A DNA stretch of 64,000 nucleotides, taken from assembly GCA_034408855.1 (NCBI GenBank), contig JAWXCK010000253.1:1-64000 (forward strand), read 5' to 3'. This DNA is from JAIYDQ01 sp034408855. GTDB lineage: Bacteria > Planctomycetota > Planctomycetia > Pirellulales > Pirellulaceae. The notes under the pieces were generated by a model. It worked only from the letters and a program-made list of their open reading frames with translations, had not been told where the DNA came from and searched no databases. Below are positions 17,451-25,752 of this stretch, one piece after another (within the stretch, counting starts at the first letter, position 1; each line of letters starts with the position of its first letter). A program made the translations under genes and the position numbers.

Positions 17451-17987
17451 CTACCAACGCGCTTCCATTTGATCCACGATATGACTTGCCATTCGTTGAA
17501 TGGCCCGTTGTTGCGATGTAGTGATCGATTGGCCGCCTTCAGGCACCAATTCAGAACGTTCGGAAAAATAGAACGCGGTTTCACCCGGTGGCAGGAATCG
17601 ATTTTCCATCAAAACATTTCCTATCCGGTCCGTCCAATTGACTTCGGCGGCGAGCGTATTTCGCAATGCTCGAGGCTCGTCGGTTGTCGTCTCGGTAATC
17701 ACGCGTTTGGTATCAAAATTGATTCGGCAGACGAGTGTCGAATCGGCAATCGACGCATCGGCAATCTTGTATGGGGTTCGATCCTCGATCTCTTTCTGAA
17801 CGGCTTCTGTTAGCCGCACACCCAATTCCGGACGGAACGATTCGGACCGAATAATCGGAACGTGAATGGTTCGAATATCTTGTCGAAAAAGTGTTCGCGA
17901 TCCAAACCGATAACCTGCGCACCCTGGAACGCAAACGATCAATAGCAAAACGGTCATGCATAGATTTGTGAGTGACCTACAAATCAT
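17451..17987 (-). CDS. LptE-like LPS-assembly lipoprotein
   Basis: 178 residues from the ATG at 17987. The frame from 18122 would start inside the BamD-like gene and lacks a signal. The N-terminus is a lipoprotein signal, with hydrophobic CMTVLLLIVCVPGC and lipobox VPGC. The mature start CAGYRFG, then IHVPIIRSESFRPELGVRLTEAVQKEIE, is the planctomycete LptE-like pattern. LptE plugs LptD and helps place LPS in the outer leaflet. The start overlaps the BamD-like stop by 11 bases, which suggests coupling. The assignment rests on pattern and context. Confidence 0.7.
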   Translation of the reverse strand: MICRSLTNLCMTVLLLIVCVPGCAGYRFGSRTLFRQDIRTIHVPIIRSESFRPELGVRLTEAVQKEIEDRTPYKIADASIADSTLVCRINFDTKRVITETTTDEPRALRNTLAAEVNWTDRIGNVLMENRFLPPGETAFYFSERSELVPEGGQSITTSQQRAIQRMASHIVDQMEARW

Positions 17988-19416
17988 TTTCTGCTTTGCT
18001 TTCAAGAAGCGGTTTGGTTTTACTGTTCTCGGGGAATTGGTCGGCGAGCCACTTGAAATATGGCTTGGGTTCGCCAGGAAGCGGTTCGATGGTCGCTTGA
18101 GCATCGCGAGCTTTGTCGGCAAAGGGCGTGTCGCTAAACTCGACGAGAATCTGATCTAAGTAATGCTTCGCAGCGTTGTTCTCACCGCGGTTCATGCGAA
18201 AGCGAGCTTGGTCATAAAGTCGCTCGGATTTCATGTATCGAACTTCCGCATAGGCACGATTCAAATACTCTCGCTGATCTGCTGCTTCATCCGGAAATTG
18301 CTTGAGGATTCGCTTGATAAGTTTTTCAGCTTCGTCCAATGGCTCGACGCCATATTGGGGCCCTTGGTAGGTTTCCAAGGAAGCTTTAAGTCCCAAGAAA
18401 TGAGCTTGAAATTGATGCGGGCTGTCGGGATAGGTAATCCGAAGATCTTCGAAGGTATCGCGAGCTTCTGGAAACTTCGCTTTGCGGAACGCTTCGGTCG
18501 CCAGCTCCATCGTCGCATCATCGGCGAGCCGACCGGTTGGGTTGTCCAGACGCATTTTCTCTAAGACGTTGACGCCCCGTCGCCCGGTATCATTCCAAGG
18601 CCGACGACGATCCGTGAGGTTCAGTTCATAAAAGGCATGAGGATCTGCGGCGTCATATTGGAGCCAGTAGAGCGCGATCTCCATCCGACGTTGATCGGCT
18701 TTATCGAGCAGCGGCGTCCGCGGGTATTCCTTGACCAAACGCACGTAGAATTGTTCGGCGTCCGGATAGGCTTCGGCGAAGAAGTAGCTTTCTCCGGCCA
18801 TGAACAGCGAATCTTGCTCGAGGGCGCTGCTTTGCCAATTCTTGGCCGCTTCTTTATAATTTTTTCCAGCCGCTTTGAAAAGCTTGACGCGCTCGTCGCC
18901 CTCGGCGTTTTTGGCTTGTTCGAACAGCGCGTCGCCTTCCGAAAATGCTTGACGCGCGGCAACTTTATCGACCGCCTGTCCTCCTAATCCTGGAATCCAG
19001 CTTAGCGACGAAGCCAGCTCGGTATTCTTCTTTTTCTCGGCTCGAACACCTTCTGGACGAACCCAATTTCCCTCGGCATCTTGGTAGCTCTCGACCGATC
19101 GTTTGGCTGCATCGTATTCAGGCAATGCGTTGGAGGACGGTCGAAAGATACTGCAACCTGGTGCCACTACCGACATCATCGCAAGAAACCAAGGCAGCAC
19201 AGCAACGAGAGGTCTGCGAAGGGTCCTTTCGACGCTCGATTTTCGATGCTCACTATGTCCGATCGACGAGCAAAACTTTGTCAGTGTGCCAGTCCGTCGA
19301 GAAACGGCTGCATATCGAACTTGCGGTGCTGGAGGGCAACAAAAGTACGATTCATCAAATTGCGAATTTCGGCGCGCAATGGACGGGCAATTCTTGTCAA
19401 GGGGATCGTGTCCCAT
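17977..19416 (-). CDS. BamD/YfiO-like TPR outer-membrane lipoprotein
   Basis: Up to 479 residues. A lipobox (VVAPGC) near residue 88 of the long frame is followed by a mature part rich in TPR-like helices (EAYPDAEQFYVRLVKEYPRTPLLDKADQRR; LIKRILKQFPDEAADQREYLNRAYAE), as in BamD, which helps fold outer-membrane proteins. It is longer than E. coli BamD. The start is unsure: the only upstream ATG (19416) lies 135 bases inside recO and gives an N-terminus unlike a signal. A GTG near 19200 would give a short signal peptide. Upstream of LptE-like and GT9 genes, it fits envelope assembly. Confidence 0.72.
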   Translation of the reverse strand: MGHDPLDKNCPSIARRNSQFDESYFCCPPAPQVRYAAVSRRTGTLTKFCSSIGHSEHRKSSVERTLRRPLVAVLPWFLAMMSVVAPGCSIFRPSSNALPEYDAAKRSVESYQDAEGNWVRPEGVRAEKKKNTELASSLSWIPGLGGQAVDKVAARQAFSEGDALFEQAKNAEGDERVKLFKAAGKNYKEAAKNWQSSALEQDSLFMAGESYFFAEAYPDAEQFYVRLVKEYPRTPLLDKADQRRMEIALYWLQYDAADPHAFYELNLTDRRRPWNDTGRRGVNVLEKMRLDNPTGRLADDATMELATEAFRKAKFPEARDTFEDLRITYPDSPHQFQAHFLGLKASLETYQGPQYGVEPLDEAEKLIKRILKQFPDEAADQREYLNRAYAEVRYMKSERLYDQARFRMNRGENNAAKHYLDQILVEFSDTPFADKARDAQATIEPLPGEPKPYFKWLADQFPENSKTKPLLESKAENDL

Positions 19417-20036
19417 GGATTATTCAACATCCCTGTCAAGTGTTCTATCGTTGGCTTTTTGAGGCGAATAATACTTCGCTGTCCAGGTATGCATGCTTGG
19501 CATAGCACGCCACCCGACTCGATTCCAAAAGCAACGCTTTCTAAAACCTGTACGCTCTCTCCGCATCCTACACATCCATCCAAACTCGGCATGTGCCCCA
19601 ATAATCTCAATAAGTTCAACTCGAAACGCAATAAAACTTCGGCTGGTAGTTCGACAACATCCAAATCTTCGAGTGTCCGTTGGGTTAACGCAAAAAGCTC
19701 CGCTATCGGTGAACCGTCCTCGGTCGTCGCAAGCAATAGTTCAGCGACATAGTAGCCGCAATACAGGTTAAGTAAGTTACGTTGGCCAGATCTAAACCGA
19801 CGCATTAATTTGGCTTCGGTTAACAGATCCAGCACATCTCCTGGCTTCGCTAGGAACACTACTGAAGAATGGGCTAGCAGATCAAGAGCAGACTCGAAGG
19901 GACTTCGAAGCCGTCGAGCTCCTTTAGCGATCGCCGATAGCTTGCCAAAATCGCGAGTCCACAGCGTCACCACCAAAGAGGTCTCGCTCCAAGGAATTGC
20001 TCGCAAAACAATCGCTTCGGTTTTTTCGCTCGACAA
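19281..20036 (-). CDS. recO: DNA repair protein RecO
   Basis: A protein of 251 residues, the usual length for RecO, which loads RecA onto SSB-coated DNA with RecR. The N-terminal OB-fold region reads EAIVLRAIPWSETSLVVTLWTRDFGKL. A zinc site is formed by CVGC and CQAC (in SLDGCVGCGE and GGVLCQACIPG). It is the first gene of the run that continues into the BamD-like lipoprotein, whose long frame overlaps its 3' end. Confidence 0.9.
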   Translation of the reverse strand: MSSEKTEAIVLRAIPWSETSLVVTLWTRDFGKLSAIAKGARRLRSPFESALDLLAHSSVVFLAKPGDVLDLLTEAKLMRRFRSGQRNLLNLYCGYYVAELLLATTEDGSPIAELFALTQRTLEDLDVVELPAEVLLRFELNLLRLLGHMPSLDGCVGCGESVQVLESVAFGIESGGVLCQACIPGQRSIIRLKKPTIEHLTGMLNNPWDTIPLTRIARPLRAEIRNLMNRTFVALQHRKFDMQPFLDGLAH

Positions 20037-20092
20037 AGTCTTTTAAGGTCCTCTCCGGAAAAAATGCCGCACCAAGTGTAATCGGAACCCAT

Positions 20093-20112
20093 GGCTAGCG
20101 CCATCGGCTCAC
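20093..20112. repeat. Family A element half
   Basis: GGCTAGCGCCATCGGCTCAC lies between the kinase gene end and recO. It matches the right arms of the larger family A elements with one or two changes. No clear left arm is seen nearby. Confidence 0.5.
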
Positions 20113-20145
20113 ATTCGGACATTTCCATCAGTCTAAGCACGGTAT

Positions 20146-21024
20146 TTAAGATGATTTTGGAAGTGCCGGAGTAGCGCCAGGTTGCGTGCAAACGTAGGCG
20201 GCTATTTCGGTTGCAAATCGATGGACCGACGCGATCGGTTCCCGATTTAACAATCCAACCACCAACGCAGCCGTAAACGCATCGCCCGCGCCGACCGTAT
20301 CGATCACTTTCACTTCCGGTGACCGCTGTTCATCCATGACGTCAATCGAATAAAGCACCGATCCGTTGGCTCCGCGCGTCAAGGCGATCCAATCAAACTC
20401 AAATTGCTTGCATAGGGAGTTCAATATATCCACATCGGAGGCATTCGGTATCTCTAATAACCGAGCGACAACTGGAAGCTCGTCTTCGTTGAGCTTCAAG
20501 ACAGACGCCAATTGCATGGAAGCTACGATGGTTTCGCGACTGTAGAATTCTTGCCTTAGATTGACGTCGAAGATCCGAAGGCAATCCGGGCGGGTCGAGC
20601 CGACAAATCGGAGGACTGTTTGGCAACTCTGTGGACTACGCTGTGCCAATGTTCCAAAGCATACCGCATCGCACTGTGCGGCCATTTCTGTATAGGCTTC
20701 ATCCCACCGCAAATGGTCCCAAGCAGTATTCGAGGCAAAATGATAGCTGGCTTTACCGAGCTCATCGAGCAGTACATTGACGGTACCTGTAGCTCGGTGA
20801 CGATCGATGGACAAAAATTCAGTGTGAACATTTCGAGCAACCAACTCTTGGGCGGCTCGCTTTCCTAATTCGTCATCTCCAACAGCACTTACCATGTAAG
20901 AATTAGCACCTAGTGCTGACGCATGGCAAGCAAAGTTAGCGGGAGCACCGCCAAAATGCGACGCGTCGGGATAAACATCCCAAAGGACTTCACCGAGCCC
21001 GAGGATGATTGGTATTTTGTTCAT
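20146..21024 (-). CDS. PfkB-family carbohydrate kinase (fructokinase-like)
   Basis: A protein of 292 residues of the ribokinase/PfkB family. It begins with the sugar-site strand LGEVLWDVYPDASHFGGAPANFA and ends with the ATP/anion-hole motif DTVGAGDAFTAALVVGL, which holds the catalytic Asp. The early FGGAPANFACHASALG block is typical of fructokinases, but the substrate is not certain. It phosphorylates a sugar in the cytoplasm. It lies upstream of recO on the same strand with a 109-base gap that holds a repeat half. Confidence 0.85.
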   Translation of the reverse strand: MNKIPIILGLGEVLWDVYPDASHFGGAPANFACHASALGANSYMVSAVGDDELGKRAAQELVARNVHTEFLSIDRHRATGTVNVLLDELGKASYHFASNTAWDHLRWDEAYTEMAAQCDAVCFGTLAQRSPQSCQTVLRFVGSTRPDCLRIFDVNLRQEFYSRETIVASMQLASVLKLNEDELPVVARLLEIPNASDVDILNSLCKQFEFDWIALTRGANGSVLYSIDVMDEQRSPEVKVIDTVGAGDAFTAALVVGLLNREPIASVHRFATEIAAYVCTQPGATPALPKSS

Positions 21025-21314
21025 GCCGTGATATGCGGATTTGCTGGATTGCAGTAGGTGCAGATGGGAACGGAAGTACTTTAGACCGCCTTGACGGTAT
21101 GGAAAAGGTCATTGGTCCAGAACTTGTAATCCAAGCTTGGCCCGACACGAACAAGTAAAACAATCGAATTTTTTTGATTTTATTGCACGGTTAGGCGTCC
21201 TGAGATGCACTAATCCTATGGCCGCCTTGCCGATTTTTAGGTTTAGCTTGGTCAAACCTTAGGCGGTTCACATTTTTAGAGCTCCTCGACAATCTCTGAG
21301 AGGACTCAGGTTTT

Positions 21315-23645
21315 ATGCGATTAACATTACGAACACTGCTTGCTTATTTAGACAATGTCCTTGAGCCGAACGATGCGAACGCCTTGCGTGAAAAAATCAC
21401 GCACGGAAAACTTTCGCGAGGGATTGTCGAGCGTATTCAGAGCGTATCCGCTCGACCAAAACTTGCTGCGCCAAAAGTCGACGCTAGGGGGACCGCTGGA
21501 GATGCCAACGTCGTTGCCGAGTATTTGGACAACACGCTAGACGCTCAACATATTATCGATTTCGAGCAAGCGTGCCTTGGCGAAGATGCTCGTTTGGCCG
21601 AAGTAGCATGCTGCCATCAGATCTTAACGTTAGTGTTGAAGAAGCCGGCTGTTGTCGCTGCACCTCTTCGAGATCGGATTCGTAATCTCGCGAACTCCAA
21701 CTCGGTTGGAGAGGCTGAGCCAAGCGAAAAGAGCATCGATGTGAATAGTTCGACGGTTTTAAGTCGTGTCGCTATGAGCGTGCAAAACGGAAAACGTTAT
21801 CGAATGGATGCGGCTCATCGTGATGGCACGCAAACCAACAGCGAACACGAACAAGACGCCGCGTCGGATGCCGTTCGTCCCTTGGCGACCCAAGGTCTGG
21901 AATTGGATGACAAGCTAATTGAGCATGTGCCCGAGTATCTCAGAAGCGGAACGTCGGGAGAATGGAAGAATGCGATTTCGATTCTGGGATTGATCGCCGC
22001 ACTTTTGTTTGTTGCTTGGCTTTCCGTTGGCTCGATGGATGGCGTTCGCGACCTACTGAATCGCCGAACAGACATCAGTGCCAATCGCTCCGACGATAAA
22101 GAGATGCAGCAGGCCAACGTAGTCGCAAACGATGTTGCGGCACCTGAACAGCCCGTCGCTGAAGCAGAACCGATTCCTTCGATAGCCCCCAGCACCTCGT
22201 CGGAGGCTCCGCCTGGATCGCCCGGTATTATCGAAGCAAGCACTGCACCGCCTGTGCCTACTGAAGCCAGTTCGGTCGATAGTGTTGCTCCGATCGCCGT
22301 CAAGTCGGACGCACCACCGCCGCTTCCACCAGAAAACTCGTCGACCGGCGAAATCTCGGCTGTGGTATCGGCTCCGCCAGTTCCCGATTCATCACCTGCC
22401 CCAATGGTTCCCTCGTCACCAGAAGCTCCGATTGCGGCGGATGTCGGAGACCTAGCTCGAGCTATTGAATGGTTGCCTGAAGACAAGCTCTCCGCACAAG
22501 CGACGGTTTTTACTCTTCGAAAAGGCGATCCACAAAATCAAGGAATTCGCCGACTGACTGCCGGAGATTCGACTGCACCTGATGAAATGTTGGTTGTTCC
22601 GCCAGCGTATCGGACGGAATTTCGAATGGCGCCAGGCATTCGATGGATTGTTGCGGATGAATCGATGATGTCAAGTTCGCCGGAAAATGGCGAAGGATCG
22701 GCTGCCGTTTATCTTCAATTGGGAAGAGCGATGGTGCATGCGACGCCCGATTGCCAACGACTAACGCTTCAAAATCCGATTCGTACGATCGTCATAAACA
22801 CGAGCGATCCGACTTCGATCGTTGCGATCGAGCTGCGATATAAGCGAGTCACGAGCGCATCGATATCACATTCCATCGAGATTCAAAAAGAGAATCCGTT
22901 CAGTTTCATGCACCCCGTCCTGAGTATTGTCAGCGTAGCAGGCGGAGCGAGAGTTGAAGCATCCAATGAAGAGCCGATGGATTTAGAAATCGGTCAAGGT
23001 GTCGAGTATACGATCAACGCCAAGCCAAATCGAATTACCGTCAAAGAAATCCCTTGGTGGTATCGCGATAGTGTCCAGCGGCCAATCGATGGCGAAGCAG
23101 CGATCGATTTTTCGAACGCGTTATCGGCGGATGCAAATAAAGTTTCGATTGTCGATCAAATTCAAACAATGGCGCAAGGCCGTCGAGGCGAAACCGCCGC
23201 GCTCGCCATACGGACGTTGATGTTGATGGGAAGTTACTCGCATTTTATCGGTACCGATGGCATCTTATCGAATCCGATTGCGAGGCCTCATCGAGCTGTT
23301 ATCTTGGAAACATTTTATCAGTCGCTGGGCGCGAACGCTGAAAATCTAACAGCGTTGCAGACGACGATTCAGTCCAACGACCCGCCGCGATCATTGCGTT
23401 TGCTCGAACTTCTATCGCTTCCCGATAATCGACAACTCGAAGAGGGAGCTGACCGTCTATTAGTTGAAGCGTTAAACAGTCCATTTCTTGACGAACGAAT
23501 TCTTGCAATTTACCAGTTGAATGCCATCGTCGGCAAAGAACATGGCTATCAGAGCGACCGTCCGAATTCAGAAAGTATGCAATTCTGGAAGCGACAACTC
23601 AGCACCGGAAAAATCCGCTGGTCGAAGTCAGCTCGTGAACCGTAG
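21315..23645 (+). CDS. Planctomycete membrane protein with FecR-like C-terminal region
   Basis: A protein of 776 residues; I do not recognise a function. Residues 1-110 hold two helical segments of a kind often seen in planctomycetes (LLAYLDNVLEPNDANALREK and VAEYLDNTLDAQHIIDFEQ). One membrane segment lies at about 220-238 (ISILGLIAALLFVAWLSV). A Pro/Ser/Ala-rich linker (about 255-370) follows. The outer part contains YLQLGRAMVHATPDCQRLTLQNP and VYLQLG-like beta strands that recall FecR sensor domains, then a helical C-terminus. It may be an anti-sigma-like signalling or scaffold protein that reaches through the inner membrane. The neighbours do not tell its role. Confidence 0.55.
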   Translation: MRLTLRTLLAYLDNVLEPNDANALREKITHGKLSRGIVERIQSVSARPKLAAPKVDARGTAGDANVVAEYLDNTLDAQHIIDFEQACLGEDARLAEVACCHQILTLVLKKPAVVAAPLRDRIRNLANSNSVGEAEPSEKSIDVNSSTVLSRVAMSVQNGKRYRMDAAHRDGTQTNSEHEQDAASDAVRPLATQGLELDDKLIEHVPEYLRSGTSGEWKNAISILGLIAALLFVAWLSVGSMDGVRDLLNRRTDISANRSDDKEMQQANVVANDVAAPEQPVAEAEPIPSIAPSTSSEAPPGSPGIIEASTAPPVPTEASSVDSVAPIAVKSDAPPPLPPENSSTGEISAVVSAPPVPDSSPAPMVPSSPEAPIAADVGDLARAIEWLPEDKLSAQATVFTLRKGDPQNQGIRRLTAGDSTAPDEMLVVPPAYRTEFRMAPGIRWIVADESMMSSSPENGEGSAAVYLQLGRAMVHATPDCQRLTLQNPIRTIVINTSDPTSIVAIELRYKRVTSASISHSIEIQKENPFSFMHPVLSIVSVAGGARVEASNEEPMDLEIGQGVEYTINAKPNRITVKEIPWWYRDSVQRPIDGEAAIDFSNALSADANKVSIVDQIQTMAQGRRGETAALAIRTLMLMGSYSHFIGTDGILSNPIARPHRAVILETFYQSLGANAENLTALQTTIQSNDPPRSLRLLELLSLPDNRQLEEGADRLLVEALNSPFLDERILAIYQLNAIVGKEHGYQSDRPNSESMQFWKRQLSTGKIRWSKSAREP

Positions 23646-23662
23646 GTACGACGTAGAGTCAT

Positions 23663-24970
23663 CTACAGACCAACGTTTGCACACAGCAATTGCTCGTCGC
23701 TTCGAGCAAATACATGTCGGTTGGCAAAGGCCGGATGCGACCAACAGACACCTCGATCGCCTCGTCGAGATAATTGCGGCAACGTCGGATCGATCAATTT
23801 TGATCGACTGAGTTCTTCGAAACCTTCCGGAGTGAGTTTCGCGATCAGCAACTCGCCGCTTTCATTGAGCATCCACGTTTCTTCGCCGTGCTGTACAAAA
23901 TGGATGGTGCTCCAGCGATCTTGAGGGGTGGCAGTTAAATTTTCCCAGAGGCGTTTTCCATTCTTGGCGTCCAAACATCGAAGCTGACCGTAGCTATCGA
24001 CGCCATAGATAAATCCGTTGCGAAAAAGGGGCGTTCCTATCATGCAATGCAAGGCGTCGGTGTTTTTTTCGTCCTTCCCTCGAACTTGCCACAGCTTCTC
24101 TGCGGCAAGTCGGTCCGAAGGAATACGCATCATCAGCGAACCGTCATAGAACGATGAAACAAACAGTCGATCACCTTCGACAACAGGTGTCGGAACGCCG
24201 ATAGGCATTTTGTGAGCACGAAACGGGATTTGCCAATGTGGTTTTCCATTGAGCGGATCCATGCCAACGACGCTATCGCCGGTCCAAACAACGACGACGT
24301 CTTGGTTGGCTTGTCGAATCAAGATCGGTGCAGAATATTGAGCACGATCGTCGAGCGAGCGCCATCGTTCCTTGCCGCTAACGCAGTCAAGGCCAAGGAT
24401 ACATGCCCCGTCGGATCCACCAATATGGACAATAATCAAGTCTTGATAGACTAACGGAGACGCAGAAATCCCCCAGGTCGGCATATCGATTTTATAGTCG
24501 ATATTCAAATCCCGATGCCAAACCACTTTGCCCGTTTGAGCTTCGATGGCATGCAAATCGCCCATGGCCCCAAGTGCAAACGCTGTGCCTTGGTCGATGC
24601 TTACCGATGCTCGTGGCCCAGCAGGATATTGAATTCGATAGCGACATGGATACTCGTGCGTCCATAATGGCTCGCCATCTTTTTCGGAGAAGCAAAGAAC
24701 GCGTTCAGAAGCCTCTTGTTTATCTGTCACAAACACGCGACCATTCGCAACGGTTGGTCCGCTGTAGCCAGGTCCGATAGGAACAGTCCACACAATCGGC
24801 AGTTGACCCGCCGGGAGTTTCTTTGCGATCCCATCTTCCAACCAACGACCTGTTCGATCGGCACCACGCCATTGCGGCCAATCGTCTGCCAACGAATGCG
24901 CGGTCGTAAGAGCCATCGAACCACCGATGCCTGATTGGATCATGTCAATAAACTTGCGCCGATTCAGCAT
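23663..24970 (-). CDS. PQQ-like beta-propeller protein with probable Tat signal
   Basis: 435 residues from the ATG at 24970 (MLNRRKFIDMIQSG), with a twin-arginine-like start; an in-frame ATG at 24988 adds six residues. After the signal, DDWPQWRGADRTG opens an eight-blade propeller of the PQQ/BamB kind, with repeats such as VFVTDKQEASERVLCFSEKDGEPLWTH and LRCLDAKNGKRLWE. No catalytic partner domain is seen. It is probably periplasmic. It lies just downstream of coaB on the same strand and is a paralogue of the protein at 25753-27066. Confidence 0.78.
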   Translation of the reverse strand: MLNRRKFIDMIQSGIGGSMALTTAHSLADDWPQWRGADRTGRWLEDGIAKKLPAGQLPIVWTVPIGPGYSGPTVANGRVFVTDKQEASERVLCFSEKDGEPLWTHEYPCRYRIQYPAGPRASVSIDQGTAFALGAMGDLHAIEAQTGKVVWHRDLNIDYKIDMPTWGISASPLVYQDLIIVHIGGSDGACILGLDCVSGKERWRSLDDRAQYSAPILIRQANQDVVVVWTGDSVVGMDPLNGKPHWQIPFRAHKMPIGVPTPVVEGDRLFVSSFYDGSLMMRIPSDRLAAEKLWQVRGKDEKNTDALHCMIGTPLFRNGFIYGVDSYGQLRCLDAKNGKRLWENLTATPQDRWSTIHFVQHGEETWMLNESGELLIAKLTPEGFEELSRSKLIDPTLPQLSRRGDRGVCWSHPAFANRHVFARSDEQLLCANVGL

Positions 24971-24993
24971 TAAGGATTCCTTTGTCAAAACAT

Positions 24994-25635
24994 CTACTCG
25001 GGTTGGATGAGCTGGACTTGAACAATTTGCATTATATCAACTGCAACCAGTTCCTTGGGTCCGCTGAGCGAAGCGATCACGTTTCCAAGTCGATCGAGCA
25101 CCTCGACTTCGTTGTCAAGCGAATCGATAGCCGACGGTCCGTTGGAAACCATGAGGTCACAACATTTTCGCTGCATCTTGACGATCGAACGAAAGCGACG
25201 GTCGTCGGATTCCAAAGCAAAGCCAACGACCCATTGCCCTTTTTTCTTTGCAGATCCAAGGGTTGCGACGATGTCCGGTGTTTCGATCAGCTTGAGCATA
25301 ACTTCGCTCCCTGTCTTGCTGATCTTTTGCGGTAGAACATGTGTCGGCATATAGTCGCACGGGGCAGCGGCACCGATAAGCCCATCGGCATCTTGAAAAG
25401 CCGTCGTCGTCGCGTCGAGCATCTCTTCGGTGGTGATGACAGGAATGACCAATACTTCATGCGGATAGTCGATTTGTACTGGGCCGCTCACGATAGTCAC
25501 TTCGTGCCCAAGTGCGATCGCGGCTCTCGCCAACGACGCGCCCATTCGGCCGCTCGAAGCGTTCGACAAATAGCGAACCGGATCGAGATATTGTCGCGTA
25601 GGGCCTGAGGTAATTACAATCTTTGCCATGTACAA
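24994..25635 (-). CDS. coaB: Stand-alone phosphopantothenate-cysteine ligase domain
   Basis: A protein of 213 residues that matches only the CoaB half of the usual CoaBC fusion. It opens with IVITSGPTRQYLDPVRYLSNASSGRMG, the CTP-binding start of CoaB, and has AAAPCDYMP and the lysine-rich QKISKTG segment. It joins cysteine to 4'-phosphopantothenate in CoA synthesis. The decarboxylase CoaC is not in this window and should be encoded elsewhere. The start may be 25635 or the ATG at 25629. It is divergent from the second PQQ-propeller gene, with a TATAAT box in the gap. Confidence 0.83.
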   Translation of the reverse strand: MYMAKIVITSGPTRQYLDPVRYLSNASSGRMGASLARAAIALGHEVTIVSGPVQIDYPHEVLVIPVITTEEMLDATTTAFQDADGLIGAAAPCDYMPTHVLPQKISKTGSEVMLKLIETPDIVATLGSAKKKGQWVVGFALESDDRRFRSIVKMQRKCCDLMVSNGPSAIDSLDNEVEVLDRLGNVIASLSGPKELVAVDIMQIVQVQLIQPE

Positions 25636-25658
25636 GCGTGTTCAAAATGGGGTTCGTC

Positions 25659-25686
25659 TCGACGTCCAACCGCCTACTGTTATAAT
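25659..25686 (+). promoter_or_regulatory. Possible sigma-70 type promoter for the second PQQ-propeller gene
   Basis: A perfect TATAAT at 25681-25686 is preceded by TCGACG at 25659-25664 (four of six matches to TTGACA) with a 16-base spacer. It lies 67 bases before the ATG at 25753. Confidence 0.45.
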
Positions 25687-25752
25687 GCATCGCTGCTTGA
25701 ATTGTAGAATTCTCCTAGCATTGCTTTTTTAAACCTGACGAGGATCTTCCCA

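Noticed and set aside
19081..19752. A 223-residue plus-strand open frame over recO and the BamD-like gene
   Set aside because: It lies opposite two well-supported genes and has no recognisable motif.
21239..21262. A small inverted repeat AGGTTT...AAACCT before the 776-residue gene as an operator
   Set aside because: Six-base arms are expected by chance and nothing else supports a binding site.
21815..22486. A 223-residue minus-strand open frame rich in Gly/Ser/Thr
   Set aside because: It is the antisense of the Pro/Ser-rich linker of the 776-residue membrane protein and has no family pattern.
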